Positions 1 through 8,450 of a stretch of DNA of 64,000 nt are shown in pieces. The number at the start of each line of letters is the position of its first letter. The first letter of the stretch is position 1. The translations under genes and the position numbers were made by a program. The notes beneath the pieces are model-generated. The model did not search any database. It had not been told where the DNA came from and saw only the letters and a program-made list of their open reading frames with translations. Origin of the DNA: Pseudomonas thivervalensis (GTDB lineage: Bacteria; Pseudomonadota; Gammaproteobacteria; Pseudomonadales; Pseudomonadaceae); contig NZ_LHVE01000020.1 of the NCBI RefSeq assembly GCF_001269655.1, positions 248,001 to 312,000 on the forward strand, in the 5' to 3' direction.

Positions 1-235
1 GAAAGTCGAGCGCAAGGACCTCAAGCCCGGCGACCTGATCTTCTTCAAGCTCAAGAGCCGCCGGGTCAACCACGTGGCCATCTACCTGGGCAACGACCGT
101 TTCATCCACGCCCCGCGCCGCGGCAAGTCGGTGACCATCGACACGCTGAACAAGCCGTATTGGAACACCCACTACGTGGTCGCCAAGCGGGTGCTGCCGA
201 AAGAACCGGGTGCGCTGCGCGTGGTTCAGCGCTGA
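1..235 (+). CDS. NlpC/P60 family peptidase, C-terminal part (5' end outside window)
   Basis: The reading frame is open from base 2 and ends at TGA 233-235, giving the last 77 residues of a protein that starts before the window. The segment PGDLIFF followed by NHVAIYLGNDRFIHAP is the second half of an NlpC/P60 (C40) cell-wall hydrolase domain, with the catalytic His in NHVAIYLG. The catalytic Cys would lie upstream and cannot be seen. Such enzymes cut peptide stems of peptidoglycan outside the cytoplasm. The family call is firm; the exact member is not determined. Confidence 0.85.
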   Translation, partial: KVERKDLKPGDLIFFKLKSRRVNHVAIYLGNDRFIHAPRRGKSVTIDTLNKPYWNTHYVVAKRVLPKEPGALRVVQR

Positions 236-258
236 TCCGAAGCGTACACGGCCTTTTG

Positions 259-400
259 TGGCGAGGGAGCTTGCTCCCGCTGGGCTCTGTAGGAGCTGGC
301 GAAGCCTGCGATCTTTTGATCTTGATCTGATCTTTCGCTCACGACTCAATGGGCAGGGGAAAGATCGCAGCCTCGTTGCACTCGACAGCTCCTACAGGGG
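259..400. repeat. Palindromic intergenic repeat, family A (left outer arm plus inner hairpin)
   Basis: The sequence begins with the outer arm GTGGCGAGGGAGCTTGCTCC, then carries an inner pair: TGTAGGAGCTGGCGAAGC... and its imperfect inverse ...CGACAGCTCCTACA, with GCGATC/GATCGC inside. The right outer arm is missing here. Related copies lie at 3674, 20623, 26220, 30357 and 54466. It sits between two convergent genes. Confidence 0.85.
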
Positions 401-420
401 CTGCATCACCTCCCTGCCTT

Positions 421-1455
421 CTAGAAGTTATCCGGCGTACGCGCCCGCTCCCGGGCATGTTCGCGGCTGATCAGCCCCTTGTTCACCAAGTCCTTCAAGC
501 ACATGTCCAGGGTCTGCATCCCCAGCGAGCCACCGGTCTGGATGGACGAGTACATCTGCGCCACCTTGTCTTCACGGATCAGGTTCCGGATGGCCGAGGT
601 CCCCAGCATGATTTCATGCGCCGCAACCCGGCCGCCGCCGATCTTCTTGATCAGCGTCTGGGAAATCACCGCCTGCAACGATTCCGACAACATCGAGCGA
701 ACCATGGACTTCTCATCACCAGGGAACACGTCCACCACCCGGTCGATGGTCTTGGCCGCCGACGTGGTGTGCAGGGTGCCGAACACCAGGTGCCCGGTTT
801 CGGCGGCGGTCAGCGCCAGGCGAATGGTTTCCAGGTCGCGCATCTCCCCCACCAGGATCACGTCCGGGTCCTCCCGCAGGGCTGAACGCAAGGCCGTGGA
901 GAACCCCTGGGTGTCGCGGTGCACCTCGCGCTGGTTGATCAGGCATTTGCGCGGCTCGTGAACGAATTCGATGGGGTCTTCGATGGTGAGGATGTGATGG
1001 TGCTTGTGGCTGTTGAGGTGGTCGATCATGGCCGCCAGGGTGGTGGACTTGCCCGAGCCGGTCGGCCCGGTCACCAGCACCAGCCCACGCGGGGCCTCGG
1101 TGATTTTGCGAAACACCTCGCCCATCCCCAGGTCTTCCATGGTCAGGACTTTCGATGGAATGGTCCGGAACACCGCTCCCGCACCGCGATTCTGGTTGAA
1201 GGCGTTGACCCGGAAGCGCGCGACACCCGGCACATCGAAGGAAAAGTCGGTCTCCAGAAACTTTTCGTAATCTACCCGTTGCCGGTCGTTCATGATGTCG
1301 TAGATCAGCTCATGGACCTGCTTGTGGTCCAGTGCCGGCAGGTTGATCCGCCGTACATCGCCATCCACGCGGATCATCGGCGGCAGCCCAGCGGACAGGT
1401 GCAGGTCCGACGCCCCCTGTTTGGCGCTGAACGCCAGCAGTTCAGTGATATCCAT
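421..1455 (-). CDS. pilT: Type IV pilus retraction ATPase PilT
   Basis: PilT is the cytoplasmic hexameric ATPase that depolymerises type IV pili and powers twitching motility. The 344-residue product begins MDITELLAFSAKQGASDLHL, as is usual for Pseudomonas PilT; a GTG/ATG four codons upstream is less likely. It has Walker A GPTGSGKST at residues 130-138, the Asp box LTIEDPIEFVH, a Walker B region DVILVGEMRD, the His box GHLVFGTLHT and the C-terminal AIRNLIRE retraction motif. It is divergent from the yggS-proC-yggT run, an arrangement common in Pseudomonas. Confidence 0.97.
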   Translation of the reverse strand: MDITELLAFSAKQGASDLHLSAGLPPMIRVDGDVRRINLPALDHKQVHELIYDIMNDRQRVDYEKFLETDFSFDVPGVARFRVNAFNQNRGAGAVFRTIPSKVLTMEDLGMGEVFRKITEAPRGLVLVTGPTGSGKSTTLAAMIDHLNSHKHHHILTIEDPIEFVHEPRKCLINQREVHRDTQGFSTALRSALREDPDVILVGEMRDLETIRLALTAAETGHLVFGTLHTTSAAKTIDRVVDVFPGDEKSMVRSMLSESLQAVISQTLIKKIGGGRVAAHEIMLGTSAIRNLIREDKVAQMYSSIQTGGSLGMQTLDMCLKDLVNKGLISREHARERARTPDNF

Positions 1456-1511
1456 AGCGCTCCTCAATTCCAGTAGAATGCCGCGAACCTCAGACCCGCT
1501 GGCTTTTCTTT

Positions 1512-2198
1512 ATGACCACGATAGCAGACAACATTGCTCAGGTTAGATCGCGCATCCGCGCTGCGGAGCAAGCCGCCCAGCGTGCCGAACACAGCGTCCA
1601 GCTGCTGGCCGTGAGCAAGACCAAGCCCGCCCAGGCCCTGCGCGAAGCCTATGCCGCCGACCTGCGGGACTTCGGCGAGAACTACCTGCAAGAGGCCCTG
1701 GGCAAACAGGTCGAATTGACCGACCTGCCCTTGATCTGGCACTTCATCGGCCCCATTCAATCGAACAAGACGCGCGCTATCGCCGAACACTTCGACTGGG
1801 TGCATTCCGTGGATCGCTTGAAAATTGCACAGCGCCTGTCCGAGCAACGCCCGGCCGAGCTGCCGCCGCTGAACATCTGCATCCAGGTCAATGTCAGCGG
1901 TGAAGCCAGCAAATCCGGCTGCACCCCGGCGGACCTGCCCGCCCTCGCCAATGCCATCAGCGCGTTGCCACGCTTGAAGCTGCGCGGGCTGATGGCGATT
2001 CCCGAACCCACCGAAGAACGTGCCGCCCAGGATGCAGCCTTTGCCGCCGTTCAACGCCTGCAAGCCAGCCTGGCACTGCCGCTGGACACGCTTTCCATGG
2101 GCATGAGCCACGACCTCGAGTCGGCCATTGCCCAAGGTGCCACCTGGGTGCGCATCGGGACCGCCCTGTTTGGCGCCCGCGACTACGGTCACTCCTGA
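1512..2198 (+). CDS. yggS: YggS-family pyridoxal phosphate homeostasis protein
   Basis: This 228-residue protein belongs to the YggS/PLPBP family, which binds pyridoxal 5'-phosphate and is involved in PLP and amino-acid homeostasis without a known enzymatic reaction. The PLP lysine lies in LLAVSKTKPA (about residue 36). HFIGPIQSNKT and the C-terminal MGMSHDLESAIAQGATWVRIGTALFG-type signature for phosphate binding are present. It starts the yggS-proC-yggT cluster, 35 bp before proC, and faces away from pilT. Confidence 0.95.
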   Translation: MTTIADNIAQVRSRIRAAEQAAQRAEHSVQLLAVSKTKPAQALREAYAADLRDFGENYLQEALGKQVELTDLPLIWHFIGPIQSNKTRAIAEHFDWVHSVDRLKIAQRLSEQRPAELPPLNICIQVNVSGEASKSGCTPADLPALANAISALPRLKLRGLMAIPEPTEERAAQDAAFAAVQRLQASLALPLDTLSMGMSHDLESAIAQGATWVRIGTALFGARDYGHS

Positions 2199-2233
2199 AC
2201 CATGGCCGACTCATCTCTTTATAAGGACCTGTC

Positions 2234-3052
2234 ATGAGCAACACGCGTATTGCTTTCATCGGCGCCGGCAACATGGCCGCCAGCCTGATCGGCGGCCTGC
2301 GGGCCAAGGGCCTGGACGCTGCGCTGATCCGCGCCAGCGATCCGGGTGAAGAGACCCGCACCCGGGTGAGCGCCGAGCACGGCATCGAGACCTTCGCCGA
2401 CAACGCCCAAGCCATCGACAGCGCGGACGTCATCGTGCTGGCGGTCAAGCCGCAAGCGATGAAAACCGTCTGCGAGGCCCTGCGCCCAAGCCTCAAGCCC
2501 CATCAGCTGGTGGTGTCGATTGCCGCTGGCATCACCTGCGCCAGCATGAACAACTGGCTCGGCGAGCAGCCGATCGTTCGTTGCATGCCCAATACCCCGG
2601 CGCTATTGCGCCAGGGCGTCAGCGGCCTGTTCGCCACCGAACAGGTGAGCGCCGAGCAACGTCAGCAGGCGCAAACGCTGCTGTCGGCCGTCGGCCTGGC
2701 CCTGTGGCTGGACACCGAACAGCAATTGGATGCCGTCACCGCCGTCTCCGGCTCGGGCCCGGCGTATTTCTTCCTGCTGATCGAAGCCATGACTGCCGCT
2801 GGCGAAAAACTTGGTCTGACCCGGGAAACCGCCGCCCAGTTGACCTTGCAGACCGCCCTCGGTGCCGCACACATGGCGGTATCCAGCGACGTCGATGCGG
2901 CCGAGCTGCGGCGCCGCGTGACCTCGCCGGCCGGCACCACCGAAGCGGCCATCAAATCGTTCCAGGCCGGGGGCTTCGAAGCCCTGGTGGAAAAAGCACT
3001 CGGCGCCGCCGCGCACCGCTCGGCCGAAATGGCCGAACAACTGGGCCAATAA
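2234..3052 (+). CDS. proC: Pyrroline-5-carboxylate reductase
   Basis: ProC performs the last step of proline synthesis, NAD(P)H-dependent reduction of pyrroline-5-carboxylate. The 272-residue product has an N-terminal Rossmann motif FIGAGNMAASLIGG, a VSGSGPAYFF dimerisation segment and the C-terminal family signature TSPAGTTEAAIKSF. A good ribosome binding site (AAGGACC) precedes the ATG. It lies between yggS and yggT with short spacers, so co-transcription is likely. Confidence 0.97.
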   Translation: MSNTRIAFIGAGNMAASLIGGLRAKGLDAALIRASDPGEETRTRVSAEHGIETFADNAQAIDSADVIVLAVKPQAMKTVCEALRPSLKPHQLVVSIAAGITCASMNNWLGEQPIVRCMPNTPALLRQGVSGLFATEQVSAEQRQQAQTLLSAVGLALWLDTEQQLDAVTAVSGSGPAYFFLLIEAMTAAGEKLGLTRETAAQLTLQTALGAAHMAVSSDVDAAELRRRVTSPAGTTEAAIKSFQAGGFEALVEKALGAAAHRSAEMAEQLGQ

Positions 3053-3062
3053 GGAGCCATTC

Positions 3063-3653
3063 ATGATTGGATTGAACACTGCAGCGGTCTACGTGCTGCA
3101 AACCCTCGGCAGCCTGTACCTGCTGATCGTGCTGCTGCGCTTCGTGCTGCAACTGGTGCGCGCCAACTTCTACAACCCGCTGTGCCAGTTCGTCGTCAAG
3201 GCCACCCAGCCGCTGCTCAAGCCGCTGCGCCGGATCATCCCGAGCCTGTTCGGCCTGGACATGTCGTCGCTGGTCCTGGCCATCCTGGTGCAACTGGCGC
3301 TGATGGCCCTGACGCTGCTGCTGACCTACGGCACCACCGGCAACCCGCTGCAACTGCTGATCTGGTCGATCATTGGCGTGACCGCGCTGTTCCTGAAGAT
3401 CTTCTTCTTCGCCATGATCATCAGCGTGATCCTGTCGTGGGTCGCGCCGGGCAGCCATAACCCGGGTGCCGAACTGGTGAACCAGATCTGCGAGCCGGCC
3501 CTGGCGCCGTTCCGCCGCATCGTGCCGAATCTCGGTGGCCTGGACATCTCGCCGATCCTGGCGTTCATGGTGCTCAAGCTGATCGACATGCTGGTGATCA
3601 ACAACCTGGCGGCGATGACCATGATGCCGGAGATCCTGCGGTTGCTGATCTAA
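3063..3653 (+). CDS. yggT: YggT family integral membrane protein
   Basis: The 196-residue product has two copies of the YggT unit, each with a pair of hydrophobic helices and a conserved NFYNPLCQFVVKATQPLLKP-like or NPGAELVNQICEPALAPFRR segment. This is the normal double-domain arrangement of Pseudomonas YggT. It is an inner-membrane protein; roles in osmotic tolerance have been proposed for the family, but the function is not settled. It follows proC by 10 bp in a probable operon. Confidence 0.92.
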   Translation: MIGLNTAAVYVLQTLGSLYLLIVLLRFVLQLVRANFYNPLCQFVVKATQPLLKPLRRIIPSLFGLDMSSLVLAILVQLALMALTLLLTYGTTGNPLQLLIWSIIGVTALFLKIFFFAMIISVILSWVAPGSHNPGAELVNQICEPALAPFRRIVPNLGGLDISPILAFMVLKLIDMLVINNLAAMTMMPEILRLLI

Positions 3654-3673
3654 AGCACGCTGCAGCTTTTCCT

Positions 3674-3848
3674 GTGGCGAGGGAGCTTGCTCCCGCTGGG
3701 CTCTGTAGGAGCTGGCGAAGCCTGCGATCTTTGATATTGATCTTTCGCTCACGACTCAATTGTCTGGGGAAAGATCGCAGCCTCGTTGCACTCGACAGCT
3801 CCTACAGGGCCGCTTCACGCCCCAGCGGGAGCAAGCTCCCTCGCCACA
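3674..3848. repeat. Palindromic intergenic repeat, family A (complete: outer and inner arms)
   Basis: This is the fullest copy of the family. The outer arm GTGGCGAGGGAGCTTGCTCC and its inverse GGGAGCAAGCTCCCTCGCCA flank an inner pair built from TGTAGGAGCTGGCGAAGC and CTCGACAGCTCCTACA. The whole 175 bp can fold into one long cruciform or RNA hairpin. It occupies most of the 309-bp gap between yggT and metX; nothing else was recognised there. Confidence 0.88.
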
Positions 3849-3962
3849 GATAGATCCAGTCGCCACAGGGTTTGCATCAGCGGACAATCAGCGCGGGCCT
3901 TTGCTTGCCGCCCGCCACAGCGGTCTTTAGACTTACGCCTCATTTCAACGCGAGCAGGGTCG

Positions 3963-5102
3963 ATGCCAGCTGCCTTTCCCCCCGATTCCGTTGGTCTGGT
4001 GACGCCGCAAACGGCGCATTTCAGCGAGCCCCTGGCCCTGGCCTGCGGCCGTTCGTTGCCAGCCTATGACCTGATCTACGAAACCTACGGCACCCTCAAT
4101 GCCACGGCGAGCAATGCCGTGCTGATTTGCCACGCCTTGTCGGGGCATCACCACGCCGCCGGTTACCACGGCGTCGACGACCGCAAGCCCGGCTGGTGGG
4201 ACAGTTGCATTGGCCCGGGCAAGCCCATCGACACCAGCAAGTTCTTCGTGGTCAGCCTGAACAACCTCGGCGGCTGCAACGGCTCCACCGGCCCCAGCAG
4301 CCTCAACCCGGACACCGGCAAGCCCTTCGGCGCCGATTTCCCGGTGCTGACCGTAGAAGACTGGGTCCACAGCCAGGCGCGCCTGGCCGACCGCCTCGGC
4401 ATCGGCCAATGGGCGGCGGTGATCGGCGGCAGCCTGGGGGGCATGCAGGCCCTGCAATGGACCATTACCTACCCGGACCGCGTGCGCCACTGCCTGGCAA
4501 TCGCCTCGGCACCCAAGCTGTCGGCGCAGAACATCGCCTTCAACGAAGTGGCGCGCCAGGCGATCCTCACCGACCCCGAATTCCATGGCGGTTCGTTCCA
4601 GGAACACGGTGTGATCCCCAAGCGCGGGCTGATGCTGGCGCGGATGGTCGGGCACATCACTTATCTGTCCGACGACTCCATGGGCGAGAAATTCGGCCGT
4701 GGCCTCAAGAGCGAAAAGCTCAACTACGACTTCCACAGCGTCGAGTTCCAGGTCGAAAGCTACCTGCGTTACCAGGGTGAAGAGTTCTCCGGGCGTTTCG
4801 ACGCCAACACCTACCTGTTGATGACCAAGGCGCTGGACTACTTCGATCCGGCGGCGAACTTCGACGATAACCTGGCGAAAACCTTCGCCAATGCCACCGC
4901 CAAGTTCTGTGTGATGTCGTTCACCACCGACTGGCGTTTCTCCCCGGCGCGATCACGGGAGCTGGTGGACGCGCTGATGGCTGCGCGCAAGGACGTCTGC
5001 TACCTGGAAATCGACGCGCCCCAGGGCCACGACGCCTTTTTGATCCCGATCCCGCGCTACCTGCAGGCGTTCGGCAACTACATGAACCGTATAACGCTGT
5101 GA
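3963..5102 (+). CDS. metX: Homoserine O-acyltransferase MetX
   Basis: MetX acylates L-homoserine as the first committed step of methionine synthesis; pseudomonad MetX proteins generally use succinyl-CoA. The start at ATG 3963 gives 379 residues, the usual length; the frame is open further upstream only through the repeat. The alpha/beta-hydrolase nucleophile is Ser157 in GGSLGGMQ. The Asp in SFTTDWRFSP and the His in PQGHDAFL complete the triad. metW follows after 7 bp, as in most proteobacteria. Confidence 0.96.
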   Translation: MPAAFPPDSVGLVTPQTAHFSEPLALACGRSLPAYDLIYETYGTLNATASNAVLICHALSGHHHAAGYHGVDDRKPGWWDSCIGPGKPIDTSKFFVVSLNNLGGCNGSTGPSSLNPDTGKPFGADFPVLTVEDWVHSQARLADRLGIGQWAAVIGGSLGGMQALQWTITYPDRVRHCLAIASAPKLSAQNIAFNEVARQAILTDPEFHGGSFQEHGVIPKRGLMLARMVGHITYLSDDSMGEKFGRGLKSEKLNYDFHSVEFQVESYLRYQGEEFSGRFDANTYLLMTKALDYFDPAANFDDNLAKTFANATAKFCVMSFTTDWRFSPARSRELVDALMAARKDVCYLEIDAPQGHDAFLIPIPRYLQAFGNYMNRITL

Positions 5103-5109
5103 GGACGCC

Positions 5110-5730
5110 ATGAGAGCCGATCTGGACATCATCCAGGAATGGATCCCCGCCGGCAGCCGCGTGCTCGACCTGGGCTGTGGCAACGGCGAACTGCTGACCT
5201 GGCTGCGGGACAACAAACAGGTCACCGGCTATGGCCTGGAAAACGACCCGGACAACATCGCCGAGTGCGTCGCCAAGGGCATCAACGTCATCGAGCAGGA
5301 CCTGGACAAGGGCCTGGGCAACTTCGCCAGCAACAGCTTCGACATCGTGGTCATGACCCAGGCCCTGCAAGCGGTGCACTACCCGGACAAGATCCTCGAC
5401 GAAATGCTGCGGGTCGGGCGCCAGTGCATCATCACCTTCCCCAACTTCGGCCACTGGCGTTGCCGCTGGTACCTGGCGAGCAAGGGCCGCATGCCGGTCT
5501 CTGACTTCCTGCCCTACACCTGGTACAACACGCCGAACATCCACTTCTGCACCTTCAAGGATTTCGAAGCGCTGTGCCACGAACGTGAAGCCAAGGTCAT
5601 CGATCGCCTGGCCGTGGACCAACAGCACCGCCACGGGTGGGCCAGCAAGCTTTGGCCTAATCTGTTAGGTGAAATAGGCATCTATCGGGTCAGCAGCCCA
5701 GGCCTTGCCGATCATCAGGTCGCGGTGTGA
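5110..5730 (+). CDS. metW: Methionine biosynthesis protein MetW
   Basis: MetW is a small methyltransferase-fold protein always found next to metX and needed for full homoserine acyltransferase activity in several bacteria. The 206-residue product has a SAM-type glycine motif VLDLGCGNGELL near the N-terminus and the segment QALQAVHYPDKILDEMLRVG. It is 7 bp after metX and almost certainly co-transcribed. No substrate can be deduced from the sequence. Confidence 0.95.
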   Translation: MRADLDIIQEWIPAGSRVLDLGCGNGELLTWLRDNKQVTGYGLENDPDNIAECVAKGINVIEQDLDKGLGNFASNSFDIVVMTQALQAVHYPDKILDEMLRVGRQCIITFPNFGHWRCRWYLASKGRMPVSDFLPYTWYNTPNIHFCTFKDFEALCHEREAKVIDRLAVDQQHRHGWASKLWPNLLGEIGIYRVSSPGLADHQVAV

Positions 5731-5755
5731 GCCCCGGCCTCACCAGGAGCACGAC

Positions 5756-6190
5756 ATGAAACGTCTAGCGTTGTTTCTCATCACCGCTTGCCTGAGCGTT
5801 GGCGCCATGGCCGCCGATGTCATCAAGGCCGAGCGCATGGAAAAATTCGGTGATATCACCGTGCACTACAACACGTTCAACTCCACTTTCCTGACGCCCG
5901 ACATCGCCAAGGCGGCCGAGCTGACTCGCAGCAAAAACCAAGGCGTGATCAATGTCTCGGTGATCAAGGGCGGCAAGCCTTTGATGGCCCAGGTCAGCGG
6001 CACGGTGAAAGACCTGACCAGCAAGACAGTCCCCCTCACCTTCCGCCAGGTCACGGAGCAAGGCGCGATCTATTACATCGCCCAGTATCCGGTGCCCCAG
6101 CAGGAAACCCGCACTTTCGAGATCAAGGTGCAGACCGGCGACAAGATCAACACCCTCAACTTCAACCAGGAACTGTTCCCCGGCGAATGA
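5756..6190 (+). CDS. DUF4426 domain secreted protein
   Basis: The 144-residue product begins with a clear signal peptide, MKRLALFLITACLSVGAMAA, so it is periplasmic or exported. The remainder matches the DUF4426 pattern (EKFGDITVHYNTFNSTFL near the N-terminus, TLNFNQELFPGE at the end). Its function is unknown. The stop overlaps the start of rdgB by 4 bases, so it sits in the metX-metW-rdgB-hemW operon. The chosen ATG follows an AGGAG-type ribosome binding site. Confidence 0.85.
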   Translation: MKRLALFLITACLSVGAMAADVIKAERMEKFGDITVHYNTFNSTFLTPDIAKAAELTRSKNQGVINVSVIKGGKPLMAQVSGTVKDLTSKTVPLTFRQVTEQGAIYYIAQYPVPQQETRTFEIKVQTGDKINTLNFNQELFPGE

Positions 6191-6783
6191 TGAACTTCAC
6201 CCAACTCGTGCTGGCCAGCCACAACGCCGGCAAACTCAAGGAACTGCAGGCCATGCTCGGCGGGGCGGTGCAGTTGCGCTCGATTGGCGAATTCAGCCAG
6301 GTGGAACCGGAAGAAACCGGCCTGTCCTTCGTCGAGAACGCCATCCTCAAGGCCCGCAATGCCGCGCGCATCTCGGGCCTGCCGGCGCTGGCCGACGATT
6401 CCGGGCTGGCCGTGGACTTCCTCGGCGGTGCGCCGGGCATCTACTCGGCCCGTTACGCCGACGGCAAAGGTGACGCGGCGAACAACGCCAAGCTGCTCGA
6501 CGCCCTCAAGGACGTGCCTGAAGCCGAGCGCGGCGCGCAATTCGTGTGTGTGCTGGCCCTGGTCCGCCATGCCGATGATCCGTTGCCGATCCTCTGTGAA
6601 GGCCTGTGGCACGGGCGCATTCTCACCGAAGCCAGCGGCGAGCACGGTTTTGGCTACGACCCGTTGTTCTGGGTGCCAGAGCGCAATTGCTCCAGCGCCG
6701 AGCTGGGGCCGGTGGAAAAAAACCAACTGAGCCACCGCGCCCGCGCCATGGCCCTGCTGCGTCAACGCCTGGGCCTGCAATGA
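6187..6783 (+). CDS. rdgB: dITP/XTP pyrophosphatase RdgB
   Basis: RdgB hydrolyses non-canonical purine triphosphates (dITP, XTP) to monophosphates, keeping inosine and xanthine out of DNA. The 198-residue product contains LASHNAGKLKEL at residues 9-20, the catalytic/substrate region LADDSGLAVD with GIYSARYA after it, and GFGYDPLFW. It overlaps the preceding gene by 4 bases and hemW by 4 bases (ATGA), so translation is probably coupled. Confidence 0.97.
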   Translation: MMNFTQLVLASHNAGKLKELQAMLGGAVQLRSIGEFSQVEPEETGLSFVENAILKARNAARISGLPALADDSGLAVDFLGGAPGIYSARYADGKGDAANNAKLLDALKDVPEAERGAQFVCVLALVRHADDPLPILCEGLWHGRILTEASGEHGFGYDPLFWVPERNCSSAELGPVEKNQLSHRARAMALLRQRLGLQ

Positions 6784-7979
6784 TCGATGACGCTCCCGCA
6801 CCGCTGATCCATGGCGGTGTACAAACGCCCCGGGTGCCGCTGCCGGTCCTGCCGCCCCTGGCGTTGTATGTCCACATCCCGTGGTGCGTGCGCAAATGCC
6901 CGTATTGCGACTTCAACTCCCACACCGCCAGCCCACAGTTGCCGGAAGAGGAGTATGTCGACGCCTTGCTGGCCGATCTCGACCAGGATCTACACGCTGT
7001 CTACGGTCGCCCGTTGAGTTCGATCTTTTTCGGTGGCGGTACCCCGAGCCTGTTCAGTGCCCAGGCCCTGGGCCGTTTGCTCAAAGGTGTCGAAGCGCGG
7101 ATAACGTTCGCCCCAGACATTGAAATCACCCTGGAAGCCAACCCCGGCACGTTCGAGCAGGAAAAATTCGTCGCTTACCGGGCCTTGGGCATCAATCGCC
7201 TGTCCATCGGCATCCAGAGCTTCCAGCAGGCCAAGCTCGAGGCCCTGGGCCGGATCCATAACGGTGACGAGGCGGTGCGCGCCGCCGGCATGGCCCGCCA
7301 GGCCGGGTTCGACAACTTCAACCTGGACCTGATGCATGGCCTGCCGGATCAGTCCCTGGACGATGCCTTGAGCGACTTGCGCCAGGCCATCGCCTTGAAG
7401 CCGACCCATTTGTCCTGGTACCAGCTGACGCTGGAGCCGAACACGGTGTTCTGGAACCAGCCGCCGACTTTGCCGGAAGACGACACCTTGTGGGATATCC
7501 AGGAGGCCGGGCAAGCGCTGCTCGCCGAACACGGCTACGCCCAGTACGAAGTCTCGGCGTATGCCCAGCCTGGGCGCGCGGCACGGCACAATCTCAACTA
7601 TTGGAGTTTCGGCGACTTCATCGGCATCGGCGCCGGCGCCCATGGCAAGCTCAGTCATCCGGACGGGCGCATCGTGCGAACCTGGAAGACTCGCTTACCC
7701 AAGGACTATCTCAACCCGGCCAAACGTTTCCTCGCCGGTGAAAAAGAGCTCGCCAACGAAGAGCTGCCCTTCGAGTTCCTGATGAACGCGCTGCGCCTCA
7801 CAGAGGGCGTGGACGCGCAGCTTTATCCGCAACGCACTGGCCTGCCCCTTGAAAGCCTGGCCGAAGGCCGGCGCGACGCCGAACAAAGTGGGTTGTTGCA
7901 GGTCGAACCGTCACGTCTGGCGGCGACCGAGCGCGGACAGCTGTTTCTCAATGACTTGCTGCAAAAATTTCTGAGCTGA
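6780..7979 (+). CDS. hemW: Radical SAM heme chaperone HemW
   Basis: HemW binds heme and a 4Fe-4S cluster and delivers heme to respiratory enzymes; it was formerly annotated as coproporphyrinogen oxidase-like. The cluster ligands are Cys36, Cys40 and Cys43 in IPWCVRKCPYCDF, the CxxxCxxC form of radical SAM proteins. FFGGGTPSLF and GIQSF follow. The start at 6780 overlaps the rdgB stop (ATGA) and gives 399 residues; the frame runs open upstream only inside rdgB. Confidence 0.95.
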   Translation: MIDDAPAPLIHGGVQTPRVPLPVLPPLALYVHIPWCVRKCPYCDFNSHTASPQLPEEEYVDALLADLDQDLHAVYGRPLSSIFFGGGTPSLFSAQALGRLLKGVEARITFAPDIEITLEANPGTFEQEKFVAYRALGINRLSIGIQSFQQAKLEALGRIHNGDEAVRAAGMARQAGFDNFNLDLMHGLPDQSLDDALSDLRQAIALKPTHLSWYQLTLEPNTVFWNQPPTLPEDDTLWDIQEAGQALLAEHGYAQYEVSAYAQPGRAARHNLNYWSFGDFIGIGAGAHGKLSHPDGRIVRTWKTRLPKDYLNPAKRFLAGEKELANEELPFEFLMNALRLTEGVDAQLYPQRTGLPLESLAEGRRDAEQSGLLQVEPSRLAATERGQLFLNDLLQKFLS

Positions 7980-7996
7980 TCAAACAAGGAAAACGA

Positions 7997-8320
7997 ATGG
8001 ATCTGGTACTCGACCTGCTCGCCACCGTGTCCCGCTGGAGCCGAAGCAATCTGTCGGAAATCTCCCTGGCATTGGTGGGCTGCCTGCTGGTGCTGTTTGG
8101 TGCTGACATCAAGGGCTGGGTCGAGCAACGCCTGGGCAGCATCGCCGGCGCTTTGCGCGTCCCGCTGATCGCCCTGTTGTGCATGATCGGCAGCGGCGCC
8201 GCACTGATCTACGCCACGCCGTGGATCGTCCGGGGCTTGAGCCAGTTCAACAACTACAGCCTGGCGCCGGTGTTGTTGGTGGTGCTGGTGTTGATTGGCG
8301 TGGTGGCGGATCGGCGCTGA
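7997..8320 (+). CDS. DUF3392 inner-membrane protein
   Basis: The 107-residue protein has about three hydrophobic segments (EISLALVGCLLVLFGADI, LIALLCMIGSGAALIY, and YSLAPVLLVVLVLIGVVA) and matches the small DUF3392 membrane family found after hemW in Pseudomonas. An AAGGAAAACGA ribosome binding site precedes the ATG. No function is known. It is the last gene of the + strand run that begins at metX. Confidence 0.85.
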   Translation: MDLVLDLLATVSRWSRSNLSEISLALVGCLLVLFGADIKGWVEQRLGSIAGALRVPLIALLCMIGSGAALIYATPWIVRGLSQFNNYSLAPVLLVVLVLIGVVADRR

Positions 8321-8343
8321 TTTCAAATACAACCGAAAACAAC

Positions 8344-8434
8344 TGTGGGAGCGAGCCTGCTCGCGATGAGGCCATAACACTCAACATTAATGTTGACCGT
8401 TACACCGCTATCGCGAGCAGGCTCGCTCCCACAG
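8344..8434. repeat. Palindromic repeat, family C (REP doublet)
   Basis: Two inverted copies of TGTGGGAGCGAGCCTGCTCG enclose about 45 bp. The element lies between the convergent DUF3392 gene and trmB. Similar doublets occur at 24466, 27406, 43971 and 50802. Confidence 0.88.
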
Positions 8435-8450
8435 TTTTATTGCGTGATGT

